Positions 34,401 through 47,720 are shown, counted from the stretch's first letter. The stretch is DNA of 64,000 bases from Riptortus pedestris (GCA_019009955.1 CM032233.1:20053501-20117500); one strand, 5' to 3'. Numbers and translations are program-made. Notes: generated by a model from the sequence alone, not told the origin.

Positions 34401-35994
34401 AAGTCCAACTAACATTTTAATTTCTGTTTATTTTCTATTTTTGAACCTCTAGTAAACCACTGCGCCTACTCACAGAGAATAGAAGTATGAAATCTGCAAG
34501 GTTACTTTGTGACCATATATTTCAGGAAAATTTATACCAGATTCGAATTCCGAGGAAATTTCATAGCATTTATTTTTTGTAATTGAGTCCATCAACTTAA
34601 AATAATACCGTGCTCCGTTTAAAGATATCTATTTATTCCAGCATCAAAGAGGTCACTAAATATCATTTTTAGGGTTTACGACCTAACACAGTACGAATAT
34701 AAATGAACAAATGACTCTATTATTTCGGCTAGTAGAAATAGGTAACAATTAAATCATTTCTTTGATTGGCAATTTATCGTCAGAGGTTGAGAAGATGCTA
34801 TGAGGTATCAACGTAAGAGCTATTCAAAGATAAAATCTTCGAAATGAGTTTACCAGTTATATCTACAGTTTGGTTGTAGCGAGACAGCTTTAGGAGTGTA
34901 ATAATTCAAAGTCACGAATGGCGAGGTTAAATGATCCATATATGAATTGAAACTATTGGTTGAAGTGTGTATTTCAAAAATGCTCATTGGTTATTTGCCA
35001 GGAAAAAATGTGACCATCATAGAAGAGCATGAATTCTTATATATTTTTTAACAAAGTGCACATAAGGTAACTCAGAAAACAATAGAGTAACCTATGAGAT
35101 GTGTCGCATCAACTTAAATTTCCTTAAGAATATAAATTGGATGACTACTTGAAAATGGTTCAACCTTCGGATCTCCAACAAAATGTTGACCATAAAAATA
35201 TAAGCAAAATTAATCCCCTTCCCTTAGGAAACCAAATCAAACCCTAAAATATTAATACCTCATTAAATAAATCAGGGGCTAGTATTGGTATATCATGAGA
35301 ACTACGGTCAAGTAGGGAAGCTCAAAACATTTCAACTGATTCAAAAACAATTTTATGCTTCTCCAATTTAAAACCGCATACTCAAAAAATGTTAAAAGCC
35401 TGCCAAGCATGCTAATTACATAAGACAACAAATCTCACTTAGTATTGATTAATACAGATATCGCAATGGTATATCTATCGATAATGACATTTAGGTATTT
35501 ATGAAATTTTGATCCCAATTTCACTCCTAATATTAATCGTCCCATATCAATATATCCCTTTAGAGAAAGGAGGGCATGGAAATTTAGCCAAACACGAAGT
35601 TGCTTTTGAAGATTTTGAATTATTGACCTCAGGGATCGATGTAGGCCATTCACACTAGGTCATCATTCCCAACAACACCAATTATATACTTAGGAATATA
35701 AATGTATTGTCATTTACGATGATTGAGTGGTTTTAGTAATAGGTCATGATTCAGACATGATATCTAAAACGACTATAAACTGGTTTCAGGCCTCGGGTTT
35801 GCCATTAGTTAGGCGTAATCAAAATTCACTGTTAACTTGGTGATTAAATTTATATGCCGTACTTAGATAATTTATAACTGTACATTGGCTTACCATATAA
35901 ACACCAAATAAATCTTAGAGGCATATGGTCACTAATATCTAGGTTTTTGATGATAAATGGCGTCAAAGTAACCCGGTAAAAATGGCAATTGTGA
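34401..35994. other. 1.6 kb without recognised features
   Basis: The longest stretch clear of the window's repeat families. A 72-codon reverse frame at 35653-35435 and its broken extensions match nothing I know. It may be unique intergenic or intronic DNA, or a decayed retroelement. Confidence 0.45.
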
Positions 35995-36604
35995 AAAAGT
36001 CCGTCACGCAGGGGCTGAGTTAACTTAGCAGATTTACCAAGTGCGTCACGTATTTGAATTTATCTCAAAACGTTAAAGCTAAATGAGAACAATCATCAAA
36101 TAAAGTGCTTCACAATATAACTGCTTTTTGTTAATATGGCATGAGTAGGAGTGGGGTTTTACTCACGGCTGAAAACTAAAATATGGAAATATTTCGCTTA
36201 ATATTAAATTTGAAGAAAACATGTATATAACAATATTTAAAGAACATCACATTTCCAATAAGATTGATTCTATACAATTTTTCGATCCGACACATAAAAA
36301 AGGAGATATTTGGAATATTTGAAATTCTCCCTCACTACACCCCCACCCCACCCTCCCACTTGTCCCATTTTAGCCGTTAACGAACTTAATCTTCATTTCT
36401 ACATAAAACGTTTACATATCGAGTTTGGCAAAGGTCAGAAAAAAATTCTGACCACTAGAGTGTTAACAGACATATATATACACACACAGTTTTGAACGGA
36501 CCTCATCTTCGTCATCTCCTTCGTGGGTAGGATCAATGGATATTGGAGGAAATTTTTCGAAAATCGCGCCATGAGTACAACATTAATAGCTGATTTCCCT
36601 TAAA
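35995..36604 (-). mobile_element. AGCAG-family element, nearly full length
   Basis: AAAAGTCCGTCACGCAGGGG, GTGCGTCACGTATTTGAATT subfamily marker, C-tract CCCCCACCCCACCCTCCC, very short central TATATATACACACACA tract. The palindrome at the right end is cut in the middle (GCTGATTTCCCTTAAAATGG). Confidence 0.88.
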
Positions 36605-37284
36605 ATGGACTTATTCTGTTGATGAAATTAAATTTAAAAATTTTTTTGTATTTAAAAAACATTAATAATATTTTGAAATAAACATGCATAAGCCCAATTA
36701 TTACGACTTGTAAGTCGGTTGATCTGTTCCTGTATGATTAACATAAATGTCTACAGAATGAATGGGAAATGCAGCTTGGATAGTCAATAGAAAGTTAACT
36801 AATCAACCGATGTCTCAGTTACATAGCGTGCGAGGAGAGTTTTAATAAGGCACAGAGATATTTGAATTGGAGTTCAAGCCGACTCTCTATTTGTCGTCAA
36901 GTCTGCGATCAGCTTATAATTGCGGTTACAGTTTAAGAAAAAAACAGGATATTATGAATTCAAAGGAATCAGATGTGTATATAACGTAAGGTAATTTCAA
37001 TTGGATTCCAATAGCTCTGTCGAAAGTAACTTGAGGGTAATATTGTTAACTGGCTAGTGTATTAATCTTTTGATAGCTCAGATTCAATATTTCTCCTTGA
37101 AGGCTATCCTATCATTTATGTGCAAGAGAATAATTCTTTCAGGAGATATGAAAAACTAATTTTCGCAGAATAGTTTGACGGACCTCAATTTCACAATCTA
37201 TTAAGTAAGCTCTATGTACATTTTAATACATGTTCTTGAAAACTGAGTTATACACAACCTCAAAAATATTTTCTTTTAAAAAAG
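36605..37284. other. Unassigned stretch
   Basis: No gene or family recognised. Confidence 0.4.
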
Positions 37285-37530
37285 ATTCGCTAAAGATTCT
37301 ACTACTATATAGCATATAAGCATGGATACAAGAAAAATGTTTAATAGATTGGAAGCGATGGAAATGTGAATCTGGCGTAGAATGACTAGAGCAAGTTGGA
37401 CTCAATAAAAAATGCAATGTGGAAGTTCTAAATGAGGTAAGTTTTTTCAAGTCTCAAAAGGCCATGAAAAAAAAGAGAGTGAAACTTCTTGGGCATATCT
37501 ATCATAAGGCACAATGACCTCTAATTGGAG
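37285..37530 (+). pseudogene. LINE reverse transcriptase C-terminal fragment
   Basis: In one frame: TRKMFNRLEAMEM, stop, IWRRMTRASWTQ. In the next frame: EVLNEVSFFKSQKAMKKKRV, KLLGHIYH. This is the RLEAxEMWxWRRMxRxSWT...NEEVL...KKRRxxLxGHxLRH pattern at the end of non-LTR RT proteins often annotated as CFDP2-like. At least two frame breaks are present. The catalytic RT domain is absent. Clade not determined. Confidence 0.65.
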
Positions 37531-38203
37531 GTATGAAACTGTTTTTTATTTTTCATCAATTGGCGATATCAGGTTTGATAGAAGGGTCTCATATCAGGTT
37601 CGGTGTCCAGTATATTGAGGTATTTTGTTTTCACTGCTGTATAGGTTCAGAATCCTGTTTCGCACAAGTATGTTGTTGGGAAGGGGAGAAGAACGTTCAG
37701 GGCCATTTTGGATGTTTATCACGGATTCTGCAGCAAAAATCGTTCAGAGGCGTCGTTTTGAGTAGTGACTCCATACTTGCGTCTGTTGTCATTTATAAAA
37801 AAAATTCATATATCTCGATGGATATACGTGGTCGCTATTATAGTCCTGGCTTCGAACTAGAACATTCTCAACAATATTCGAGTCCTTTGATAAATAAATA
37901 AAACGAAATAAAAATAAAAACACATATTGGTAGTACAAGCAATTGTCGAATTTATTTCTTAGCGTTGGAGACGAAAATCGCTTACGTTAGCGCCTAATTT
38001 CAGAGCGGCTTTTATCAAAAGGGCTGTGCACACATAAGTTGATACCTATTGGCGGAGGCATAGCACGATTTTACTGTACTGGCAACTAAACTCGGCTGCA
38101 CCTCGTGGTAAGTTGCGTCAAAGAGTCACCCGAGTGCACAGTGGAACAGTCGACCAGTGAGAGAGGTGTTTAGACTACTTTTGTAAATTCTTGTGGAGCC
38201 CCC
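37531..38203. other. Unassigned; 122-codon unrecognised frame
   Basis: 37533-37901 is the longest non-repeat frame after the transposases (MKLFFIFHQLAISGLIEGSH...). It is Cys-, Ser- and Phe-rich and matches no family I know. Codon use gives no support, so it is more likely chance than gene. The region could be the 3' UTR side of the LINE fragment upstream. Confidence 0.3.
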
Positions 38204-39060
38204 AAGCAAGCTTTAGACAAGGTTTCGCATAACGGCTTACTATGTAAGCTCAAGCTACTCCTTCCCAGCACATTCTACCTAATACTTAGATCCTATCTTT
38301 CCAACACATTTTTCGAGTCCGTCAAGGAAATGAGTACTCAGATTACTACTATCCTGGCTGCAGGAGTTTCCCAGGGCAGTGGCCAAGGACCACTACTTTA
38401 TCTCATATACACTTTTGACATCTCTACATCACCAACAACTCTCCTTGCGATGATACAACAATCCTTTCATCCGATCCCGATCCTACTACTGCTTCGAAGA
38501 ATCTCCAATTCCCGTTAACCGAAATCGAAAAATGGTGCAATGCTTGGCGCATAAAGATCAACGTAAGTAAATCTCACCATATCTTTTTCCCTCCGGTGAA
38601 GTTCCTGCCCTCCTGTTCATTTCAACAATATTCCTTTACCACCAGCCGATTGTGTTCGCTACCTTGGACTACATTTGGACACCAGACTTACTTGGAAATC
38701 CTACACAATAATTAAAAGAACTCAACAGACGATTCGGACTACTTTATGGACTACTAACTAGAAGATCTCACTTGTCTACCAAAAACTAACTAACAATATA
38801 CAAGTTACTACTTAAACCAATATGGACATACGCAATAGAAGTGTGGGCTACAGCAAAACCTTCGAACATCAGACGCAATCAGACCTTCGAATCCAAAGTC
38901 CTGCGCACCATAGTAGATGCTCCATATTATATTACAAACCACACCCTCCATAAAGATCTTAATATCCCAATCGTAAAGGGCCTAATTCCTTTAAGATTCA
39001 GAAAATTCCACAGCAGGCTATAGCCCTTTCCAAGATCCACTCATCCATATTCCCCTCCAA
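38204..39060 (+). pseudogene. Jockey-like non-LTR reverse transcriptase, decayed
   Basis: Frames in order: ALDKVSHNGLLCKLKLLLPS, FYLILRSYLSN, AAGVSQGSGQGPLLYLIYTF, DISTSPTTLLA; then a deletion of about 10 bp removes the YA of the catalytic YADD box and shifts frame to DDTTILSSDPDPTTA. After that come LTEIEKWCNAWRIKINVSKS, RYLGLHLDTRLTWKS, RRFGLLYGLLTRRSHLS, WATAKPSNIRRNQTFESKVL and RTIVDAPYYITNHTLHKDLN. These are fingers/palm, thumb and C-terminal segments of a Jockey-type LINE ORF2. The endonuclease and N-terminal RT parts are absent (5' truncation). Confidence 0.85.
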
Positions 39061-39335
39061 GGCACCTCAAGAGACAATGGCCCAGTGATCTATAGAAGTG
39101 TAAAGTGAAGTGATAGCAGTGGCTATTTTCTTATCAAGTGCCATTCCTCCTTAGCTCTTGACTTCCTTGCCAGGCAGGGAGAGGCTGCTCCTCTCATTGT
39201 GGTGAAGGGGTGTAGCTTCTGTCGAGAGTGATGGAGGACGATTGAATTGCACACATCACATTAAACACAACTTGCACAAAATGCATTTAAATGCAGACTG
39301 TAATATTCTTAATAAAATAAAATAATCTAAAAAAC
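39061..39335 (+). mobile_element. 3' UTR and A-rich tail of the Jockey-like LINE
   Basis: Follows the ORF2 end (CTCAAGAGACAATGGCCCAG) and runs to AATAAAATAAAATAATCTAA + AAAA, a typical LINE 3' terminus. This confirms retrotransposition in plus orientation. Confidence 0.65.
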
Positions 39336-39965
39336 CCACATGGGTTTTGCGGAATCCACTTTAAGTATGGCTGCATTTAAGTATGAAGATTATTATATAT
39401 TTTCCATGTTTTTCCTCCTCCTTTAAGGGTCTAAAAAGATACACTGTCTAATACAAACGCCTGCGGCATTTCTGCTGAGGTAATGGAAGCTGATAAATAA
39501 TTAAAATGGTTAAGTAGGGCTGTGTTCATAAATAAGATAACGATCTGAATTTCAATTAGCGGTACATTTCCAAGATTCGAAGTTTCCACTCTACTGTAGG
39601 CTTGAAATTAAAATTACCATACCATCTGAATAGAGAAGCAATGTCTCCGGTATCTTGCATAAATATAATTTTGTATACAATCATCTAAGAAACCATTGAC
39701 AGCATCACAGAAACTTGTCTGTAGTAACAATGCTAGATTCCTTATATTGTGGACACCCATCCTCCGCAACTCCTCATCCACGACATGCAACTCTTGACTG
39801 AGCAAGCTACTTTCCAAAGTGTGCCCAGCATAAATCCCAATGTTTAGCTCCAGCTTTTATAAAGGAAGAAGCACAGAATTTAATATGAGATGCGATATAT
39901 TCGTCGTTCTAGTTACGGAACTGCATATCGAATTCGCTTGATCTTAATGAATAAATAATGATGCG
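39336..39965. other. Unassigned stretch
   Basis: A 67-codon reverse frame at 39817-39614 (SLLSQELHVVDEELRRMGVH...) is unusually protein-like but unrecognised. There is no supporting start context or second exon. Confidence 0.35.
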
Positions 39966-40083
39966 TTTTAGCAGATTTCCTTTGAAGGAAATCAGTTTTT
40001 TTTAAAAGAGATGATACGATGTTCGAACTTTTAATCTCAAATGTCAAATGTCTATCGAACCTACAAAGGAGTTGACGAATAGA

Positions 40084-40096
<13 letters not shown>
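39966..40096 (+). mobile_element. AGCAG-family 5' half, ending at the microsatellite
   Basis: TTTTAGCAGATTTCCTTTGA palindrome, then a decayed body (TGTCTATCGAACCTACAAAG, GAATAGAGGTCCAATCGAA). It joins a (CT)n tract belonging to the adjacent palindrome. No 3' half follows on the other side. Confidence 0.8.
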
Positions 40097-40842
<746 letters not shown>

Positions 40843-40845
<3 letters not shown>

Positions 40846-42246
40846 TGTATTTATAAAAAAAAATAGTATAAAAAGTTAATAAAAAGAAGAATATATAATT
40901 AATAATATCAATATAGAAATAGAAAGCAATAGATTGAAGGCAGAAATAAAGAGTGAATGATAATTAATAAATTTAGAATATTAAAAAGAAATAGCATAAC
41001 AAATTTACTGAAACGGAAATATTTTGCATTCCACTTTCCGACGTTCACATATAGTTTCTTACCAGGATTTTTAATAAAAAATAAAATAAAAGTTTGTCGT
41101 GAACAGGCCAATGCTTCATTATATTTGCCATTGTCTATTTTAAAATATGGCTTTTATACGTTTAAAGTCTACAGACACGGATCAAATTCTTATGAAGTCA
41201 TTAGTCCAAAATGGATTTTCTGTTAGTTTGAATATATGTAACGTTGAATAAAAATCCCGTTCCGAGTTGTGTTATGTAAATCTCAGTCAAATTCTGTTTC
41301 GTATTAAAACATTCTGAAATTTGCGTATGATTGTTTTTAAGTGTTGTCCTTTATTTTTATATGTCCAGTGAAATTGTCATTTGCTCAACTTGTCAATTTG
41401 TGGCAAGTGTTAGTAGCGTGTTTTAGGCATTTTGGTATAACATTCTGAAATTTCAAGCGAGTTTGAACCTGATTTTGTAGCTTTATGCAGTATATGTATA
41501 ATTTGGACAGGCCTATTAAAAAGATCATAATATAGAAATGTTCTAACTGAAAATGTTATGCCAAAGCGATGCAAATCGTTTTAACGGAAACGAATAAACG
41601 TTTTAAATTAAGTCGTTCAGAATTATACGCGGGGACTGAATTAAATTACTTAAGTCCCTGTTAAATATGTATGTGGGGTGGTACTGTTTGTAATGGGGAG
41701 CTTGAATATAGCCCTGTGAATATTTGCTTCAAACGACACCCTTTTACCTGTAAAATATACTCACCAAAAATGAAATAAGACAAATATTTTAAATGACCTA
41801 AATTCGATTGCCACGAGACAATTTAGTAAAGTGCTTAGGACCTTCATGTGTATGGTGTATTGAGGACATTATCAGTAAACAGGCTGTTCTAGTGAATTAG
41901 CCTAGGCGTGAGGTAGGCTGCTACATCAAAAGCGACCGATTGTATTATAGATGCCTGTTCCCTGCTGATGTCATCTAAGCTTCAAAAGCAACCACGCACC
42001 TCTACACAGCTACCCCACGGCCAGCTAATTCCATAACGCATGGCCTGAGTAATCTATCTAGAACAAACTTAACCTTCATCCTGTATAATGTTAATATAAA
42101 CTACGGTCTATACGAATCTATATAGCCTCTCTTCTTGAGCATTTAATTACAATAAAAAATGTATCTGTTTGCAAGGTGACCAGCGAGACGCCTCTCCCTC
42201 GTTTGTTTATTATTATTTCTGGTAGATAATTTTTTCTAACATCCCC
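40843..42246. other. 1.4 kb without recognised features
   Basis: AT-rich, with short frames on both strands at 40908-41226 that match nothing I know. No member of the window's repeat families. Confidence 0.45.
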
Positions 42247-43028
42247 TTTTAGCAGATTTCCCTTTAGGGAAGTCAGCTATTGAGGTCGTAGTCATGACGC
42301 GATTTTCGAAACATTTCCACAGACTATATATGTCTGTTACCGCTCTAGCTGTCAAAATTGTTGTTTAATCGTTACATGACTGCAATAATATCCACTGAAG
42401 AAAAAATAAATTACCGTATTTTTACCTACCTCTGTAGATTTTTTTATCCTTTTTTATTGGTTTTTATAAGGTGGCTTTACCTCTACTATTTTAGAATCAT
42501 AACAAGAAAATGTGTGAATCGCTTAAATTGCGACACACCTAAATAAACTAAATAAATAATAATCGTTACATAAATAGATATTTAGTCGTTTTATGTAAAA
42601 AGAAAGATCAACTTCTTTAACGGCTGAAATCGAACCAGGGGGATGGGAGGGGTTTAGAGGGGAGGAATTTCGAAAATTCGAAATATCTCCGTTACTATAC
42701 GTCGGATCGAAAAATTGAAAAATAAACAATCTTATTGAAAATTTACTATACATTTTTAGCGAGATATTTAGATTTTATACTTTTACGCTTTCAGTAAATC
42801 CCCACTCCTACTATTGTCATATTAATAATAAGCTGTTATATCATGAACCACTTCATTACAAGGTTAAATAACAAATATTGTTTTCAAAAAAGCTTTATTA
42901 TACGAGATACAAACAAATAACATTCATTGACATTCACGGTGGTGTTACCAGTATGTAGATTTATCTGTTTTAACCCTTCGCTAGGGAAATCTGCTTAGTC
43001 TACACACCCCCTGCGTGACGGACTTTTT
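42247..43028 (+). mobile_element. AGCAG-family element carrying a retro-insertion
   Basis: TTTTAGCAGATTTCCCTTTA palindrome, decayed short centre (ACTATATATGTCTG), TTACCGCTCTAGCTGTC, then a 183-bp foreign insert (42377-42559). It continues with AAATAGATATTTAGTCGTTT, the G-tract, CATTACAAGGTTAAATAACA and the 3' end GGGAAATCTGCTTAGTCTAC ... GACGGACTTTT. It provides the uninterrupted reference for the nested insertion at 11502-12356. Confidence 0.88.
42377..42559 (+). mobile_element. Retroelement 3' fragment with 11-bp target duplication
   Basis: TAATCGTTACA occurs at 42366-42376 and again at 42560-42570. The 183 bp between end in an A-rich tail (AAATAAACTAAATAAATAA). This is the signature of target-primed reverse transcription of a short, 5'-truncated LINE or SINE transcript. 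The body (TGACTGCAATAATATCCACT...GAATCGCTTAAATTGCGACA) is of no family I can name. Confidence 0.8.
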
Positions 43029-43033
43029 TTTCT

Positions 43034-43160
43034 AAACTGTTGATGCACTAAAGTTGTAGTTATATACTTTTTTTCGTAAATCAAATATTAAGTGAGATAT
43101 TCGTACTTTCTTCTTTTCAGTTTTTAGTATACCCCTACTGCTACTCGTCTAATTTTTGCT
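43034..43160 (+). mobile_element. Old AGCAG-family fragment
   Basis: CTAAAGTTGTAGTTATATAC, CGTAAATCAAATATTAAGTG, TTTTCAGTTTTTAGTATACC resembles the decayed copy at 15660-15745. Ends not defined. Confidence 0.5.
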
Positions 43161-43164
43161 AAGT

Positions 43165-43847
43165 AATAGAAGTCGGAATAACGGGAGTCCACAATTTTAT
43201 TTGGCACTAAAGACTCAACCGAATTAAACCAAACTCGGTATGTGAATTAGTACTAACGCCTTTATTATAATAAGCTATACTAACACTTTTAGGGACGGGC
43301 AGGAGTGGGGGTTATAAGGAAGACCTGCAATTAATAATAGTGATATTTCGTTTCCTATTGTATTTTCGGCAAATATGCACATAACAAAAGTTGTTAATTT
43401 TGTTATTTAGAGAAACTTTTTTTTTATATACACTATCATCGTATACCGAAGTATAAAGGCGTTATACGCTAAAAATTATAGCGGGAGACAACAATTATAT
43501 TTGGCACAAAAGACTCAACCGAACTAAATAAAACACTCAGTATGTGTATTAGCACTAACGCCTTCCTTATAATAAGCCATACTAACATTTCTAGGGACGG
43601 GCAGGAGTGGGGGTTATAATGGAGGCCTGAAATTAATAATAATGATTTCCTATTGGGGTTTCGGCAAATATGCACATAACAAAAGTTGTTTATTTTGTTA
43701 TTTAGAGAAATTTGCTCAACACTTCTTTTCAATATGAACTACCAGGTACCTCACCTGAAAAAATTAATTCAAATGTATGTCAATATTTTCTCCTTAATAA
43801 TTCAAATCTATGCATAATGTACAGGAGACGGGAAATATGACAATAAA
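43165..43847 (+). mobile_element. Helitron internal part, two tandem units
   Basis: Tandem units marked by GAGTGGGGGTTATAAGGAAG (43304) and GAGTGGGGGTTATAATGGAG (43605), with GACTCAACCGAACTAAATAA. The 3' subterminal block TACCAGGTACCTCACCTGAA...GAGACGGGAAATATGACA mirrors 5874-5965 of the minus-strand copy. It breaks off before the hairpin and is followed at once by an AGCAG fragment. Confidence 0.85.
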
Positions 43848-43914
43848 AATTTTGAAAATCGCGTCATGAGTTCAACCTTAATAGCTGATTTTCCTTAAGA
43901 GAAATCTACTAATA
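43848..43914 (-). mobile_element. AGCAG-family 5' tip fragment
   Basis: AAATTTTGAAAATCGCGTCA + TGAGTTCAACCTTAATAGC, ending TTCCTTAAGAGAAATCTACT. Inserted at or joined to the broken Helitron end. Confidence 0.75.
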
Positions 43915-44704
43915 TAAGGAGGAACATTCAAGGTTCCTAGTCACACAGTGTGTTCGTTAAAATTTCTCAAAATGAAAATGTCTTTATGAATTGTTACACC
44001 TACTGTTTATTACTCATAAGATTGACATGCTAACTTAAGTACAAATTTCACGCCTCAGTCATATTAATTAAATTAGAAGAATCACGAAAATTCCTGTTCT
44101 ATGTTTCTTTTCCTCTCCTTCTTCTGTAGCGAGAAGAAAAGCTCTTCTTTTTAAATTCTTTTGAATTTTATCGTTCCTGAGTATCTCATTCTGTGTTCCA
44201 TCATTAAATATTTTCACCATTTAACGGCTCTACCTTCGTTACGATGCTCTAGGGCCAGGTTGGTTTTATGTAACTTTCCACTGATGGCTTTCTTTAAAAA
44301 TTATGTTCCTCATTTTCCACCCCTTATAAAATTTACGGCCTCGCCATTAGGGATGAAAGCTCCTATTGTTCCACACTTTTATATTTATGAATCCTTTTCT
44401 AGGAGAGAGACGTATTTGCTATGAAAATTAGTATTATCTCATTCTCACAATATTAGAACTTCGCACACAATTAAGATTTACAAATGTGTGTAAATCCACT
44501 TTAGCTAATTTATTTTTGCTAAATATCCTTCAGAAACCGAAAACCTTTGAGATGCAAAACCTATGATTGTATTTTTTTTTCTTTAACAAAAATAAAAGAT
44601 GTGCGTAACTTGCTAGAATGAACAAATAGTAATAAGCTAAAATCATGATAATATTAACTTTGAATTTCATTTAAGTTAAAATATATTATATTTTCATTTA
44701 TTTA

Positions 44705-44707
<3 letters not shown>
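43915..44707. other. Unassigned stretch
   Basis: A plus-strand 87-codon frame (44161-44424) matches nothing I recognise. No repeat family detected. Confidence 0.4.
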
Positions 44708-44778
<71 letters not shown>

Positions 44779-44860
44779 AGGGTGAGAGAGAGAGGGAGGG
44801 GGAGGGAGGTGGGAGGAGGGAGAGAGAGGGAGAGAGAGAGGAGAGAAGAGAGAGTGAGAG

Positions 44861-44904
<44 letters not shown>

Positions 44905-44983
44905 AGAGAGAGGAGGGAGTGAGGGAGGAGGGGGAGGGAGGGAGAGGGAGGAGAGAGAGGAGGGAGGAGAGAGGGAGGGAGGA

Positions 44984-45026
<43 letters not shown>

Positions 45027-45141
45027 AGAGAGAAGAGAGAGAGAGAGAGAGCTAGAGAGAGTGAGAGAGAGAGAGCGAGAGAGAGAAAGCGAGAGAGAGA
45101 GAGCGAGAGCGAGAGCGAGAGCGAGAGAGAGAGAGAGAGAA
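44708..45141. repeat. (TA)n followed by ~390 bp of degenerate (GA)n
   Basis: TA tract 44708-44746, then a purine-only strand of GA repeats with GGGAGGG variants to 45141. Strand asymmetry is extreme: almost no pyrimidine on the plus strand. The TA-then-GA order matches 40557-40842, 29379-29462 and 58918-59019, and suggests the tract grew from a mobile element's microsatellite tail. Confidence 0.95.
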
Positions 45142-46087
45142 TTTAGAAAATGTGAATGATATATTTAAATGAATTTGATTTGTAATGTACTAACCTAATA
45201 CGTTTTACCTATTTAGGATAATGTAGACTGAAGAAAACAAATTTTAAGGTATCATGTTATGCTTTTAACGTTGTGAACAAACGAAGTTAATTTCATTTCA
45301 GAGACGCAGCTCATTGAGGGTTCTGACCAGGTTTATTTTTGCCCTGAAACAGGTTTATCCTTTTGATGACAGAAGGTAAAAATCAGCATTCTGAAGGCTC
45401 TATAACTCATAGCTCATAACTGAAAAGGCGATGATGGAAGCTTTAATTGTTGATAGGTAGAAGAATACTTTCTAGAGCTTGCTGATAGGTTGAGGAGGAT
45501 CCGAGGGAGCATGAGATGAAACCGGTCACGCAAACCAACTTCACCACCCAACCAGCATTTGCTCAATACAGGAAAAGTTTGTAAACTCATTAACTAAAGC
45601 AGACCAAACTTCAATATTACAACGAAAAGCCTTATTAGATTGTGCAGTTCCTCCGTTTTCATATTTATTGATTTTAGCTCGCCTATCCTCCGCGATGAAT
45701 ACAACCTCAAGCTCTAGTGTTTGCCGAAATTAATTACATACTTTGACCTAAAACTGTTCATGTGTAATTAGAAATTTATTTACATCAATCAATCAGCTTG
45801 TTTAATGCTTATAAAGACATATTTTGCCGTAAGGGAAAGCATATGTAATAATATCGTAGAGTTAGTATTTTCGTCGTATTAATTAATTATATATTACAAA
45901 AATTAAATAAACAGTAAATAACAATATCTACAATATAACTGAATGAAAAATAATAGGAATTTTTACTAATGGTAGACCGAGTACTCGGGGTAATTTGTAA
46001 GATGTTATCAACACTAATAAGTGTGTAATTGTGAGTTACGGAAAAAGCCTGTTTCTTTTTTTTTTTTTCTCCAGAATATCGCAAAGT
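45142..46087. other. Unassigned stretch
   Basis: Nearly 950 bp with no recognised gene or family. AT-rich, with short frames only. Confidence 0.4.
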
Positions 46088-46772
46088 TTTATTTCAGGCA
46101 TCCCTTACAACCCCCACTCCCGTTCGAACCTAAAAATTGTAATATAGCTTATAATCATGAATGAACTAATGCTGAAACAAAAGCCGAGTTTTGTTAAGTT
46201 CGGTCCAATCGTTAGTGCCCAAGAAATTTGTTGGCTCCCGCTTTAGTTTTTAGTGTATAGCTCGATTATACTTCGTTATACAACAAAATTGAATATAACA
46301 AAAGTTAATTTAAATTACAAAATAAACAATTTTTATCATATTTACATTTGCCTAAAAACCAATAGGAAACGAAATATCGCTATTTTAAATTTCAGGCCAT
46401 CCTTACAACCCCCACTCCTGCTCGCCCTTAGAAATGCTGGTACAGTTTATTATCATGGAGGAGTTAGTGCTAATACACATACCGAGTTTTGTTTAGTTCG
46501 GTTTGAGTCTTTTGTGCCAAATAAAATTGTAGAGTCCTGCTATAGTTTTTACCGTATAACTCATTTATATTTCGGTATACGACAAAAGTTTATATAATAA
46601 ATGTTACTTTAAATTACAAAATAAACAACTTTTGTTATTTGCATATGTGTCGAAAAAGCAATAGGAAACGAAATATCGCTATTTTTAATTTCTGGCCTCC
46701 CTTATAACCCCCACTCCTGTTCGTCTCAGAGAATGTTAATATAGCCTAATGTCTAAGTTGGATAAGTAGTAG
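46088..46772 (-). mobile_element. Helitron internal part, three tandem units (minus)
   Basis: Units recur every ~300 bp, marked by ACAACCCCCACTCC-type boxes near 46107, 46405 and 46703 and by GAAACGAAATATCGCTATTT. The right edge reads CTCAGAGAATGTTAATATAG, CCTAATGTCTAAGTTG, which is the reverse complement of the 5' region at 8480-8515. Both termini are missing. Confidence 0.85.
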
Positions 46773-46786
46773 TGCGTGCCTGCGTG

Positions 46787-46838
46787 TGTGTGTGTGTGAA
46801 AGAGAGAGAGAGAGAGAGAGAGAGAGTGTGAGGGGGGA
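46787..46838. repeat. (GT)n(GA)n microsatellite
   Basis: GTGTGTGTGTG, then GAGAGAGAG, then GTGTGAGGGGGGAGG. Abuts the Helitron fragment. Confidence 0.95.
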
Positions 46839-47085
46839 GGAGGGAGGTAGGAGATAGTAAGAAATATAGCACGGTCCTCCGCGGCGAGCTTACTAATTAA
46901 TGCCAACTGCTGTTGATGCATTTGTGAATGACAAAAGGCGAGAGTTGTTTGTGATCAGTTGGAAGACAAACAGCATAAATGAGCCAAGGTATTGGTTTCC
47001 ATACTCACCATTTATCCCGGGCAACATCACTTCATATACTTCCCAACAATAATAGCTATGCGTAAAACCATAACGATGAAATCTC

Positions 47086-47211
47086 TTTTAGCAGATTTTC
47101 CTTGAGGGAAATCAGCTATTGAGGTTGTACTCATGACGGAATTTTCGAAATTTTTCTTCAAATGTCCATCGATCCTACCTAGTAGATTACGAAAATGAGG
47201 TCCGTTCAAAA

Positions 47212-47281
<70 letters not shown>

Positions 47282-47720
47282 CTGTTACCGCTCTAGTGGT
47301 CGCAATTTTTGTTTAATCGTTATCAAACTCGATATTTAGTCGTTTTATGTAAAAAGAAAGATCAAGTTCGTTAACGGCTGAAATCGGACCAGTGGGAGGG
47401 GGGGGGGGTTAGAGGGGAGGATTTTCGAAAATTCGAAATATCTCCGTTACTATACGTCGGACCGAAAAATTGTACAGAATCAATCTTATTTCAAATTAAA
47501 TTTACTATAAATATTGTTCTATACATTCTTTCTCTATCTTGAATATTAACCAAGATATTTACATTTTTATTTTATCGGGGCGCCTAACGGACGAGTTACT
47601 TTCCCGCCAAAAACTAGTTCCGCCGTTTCCTTAACTGGCTTGGCTCTCGTGAAATTTCTCTATTGTAAAACTTCATGTGGGAAATCTGCTTAGTTTACGC
47701 AGCCTGCGTGACGGACTTTT
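47086..47720 (+). mobile_element. AGCAG-family element, full length, short subfamily
   Basis: TTTTAGCAGATTTTCCTTGA palindrome, TA tract 47215-47277, ACCGCTCTAGTGGTC, a 12-G tract, and GGGGCGCCTAACGGACGAGT + CTAGTTCCGCCGTTTCCTTA. The 3' end is GGGAAATCTGCTTAGTTTAC followed by GCAGCCTGCGTGACGGACTT (loop shortened). Confidence 0.93.

Noticed and set aside
37533..37901. 122-codon ORF as a novel gene
   Set aside because: No recognisable motif, no homologue known to me, no transcript signals; kept only as an unassigned frame.
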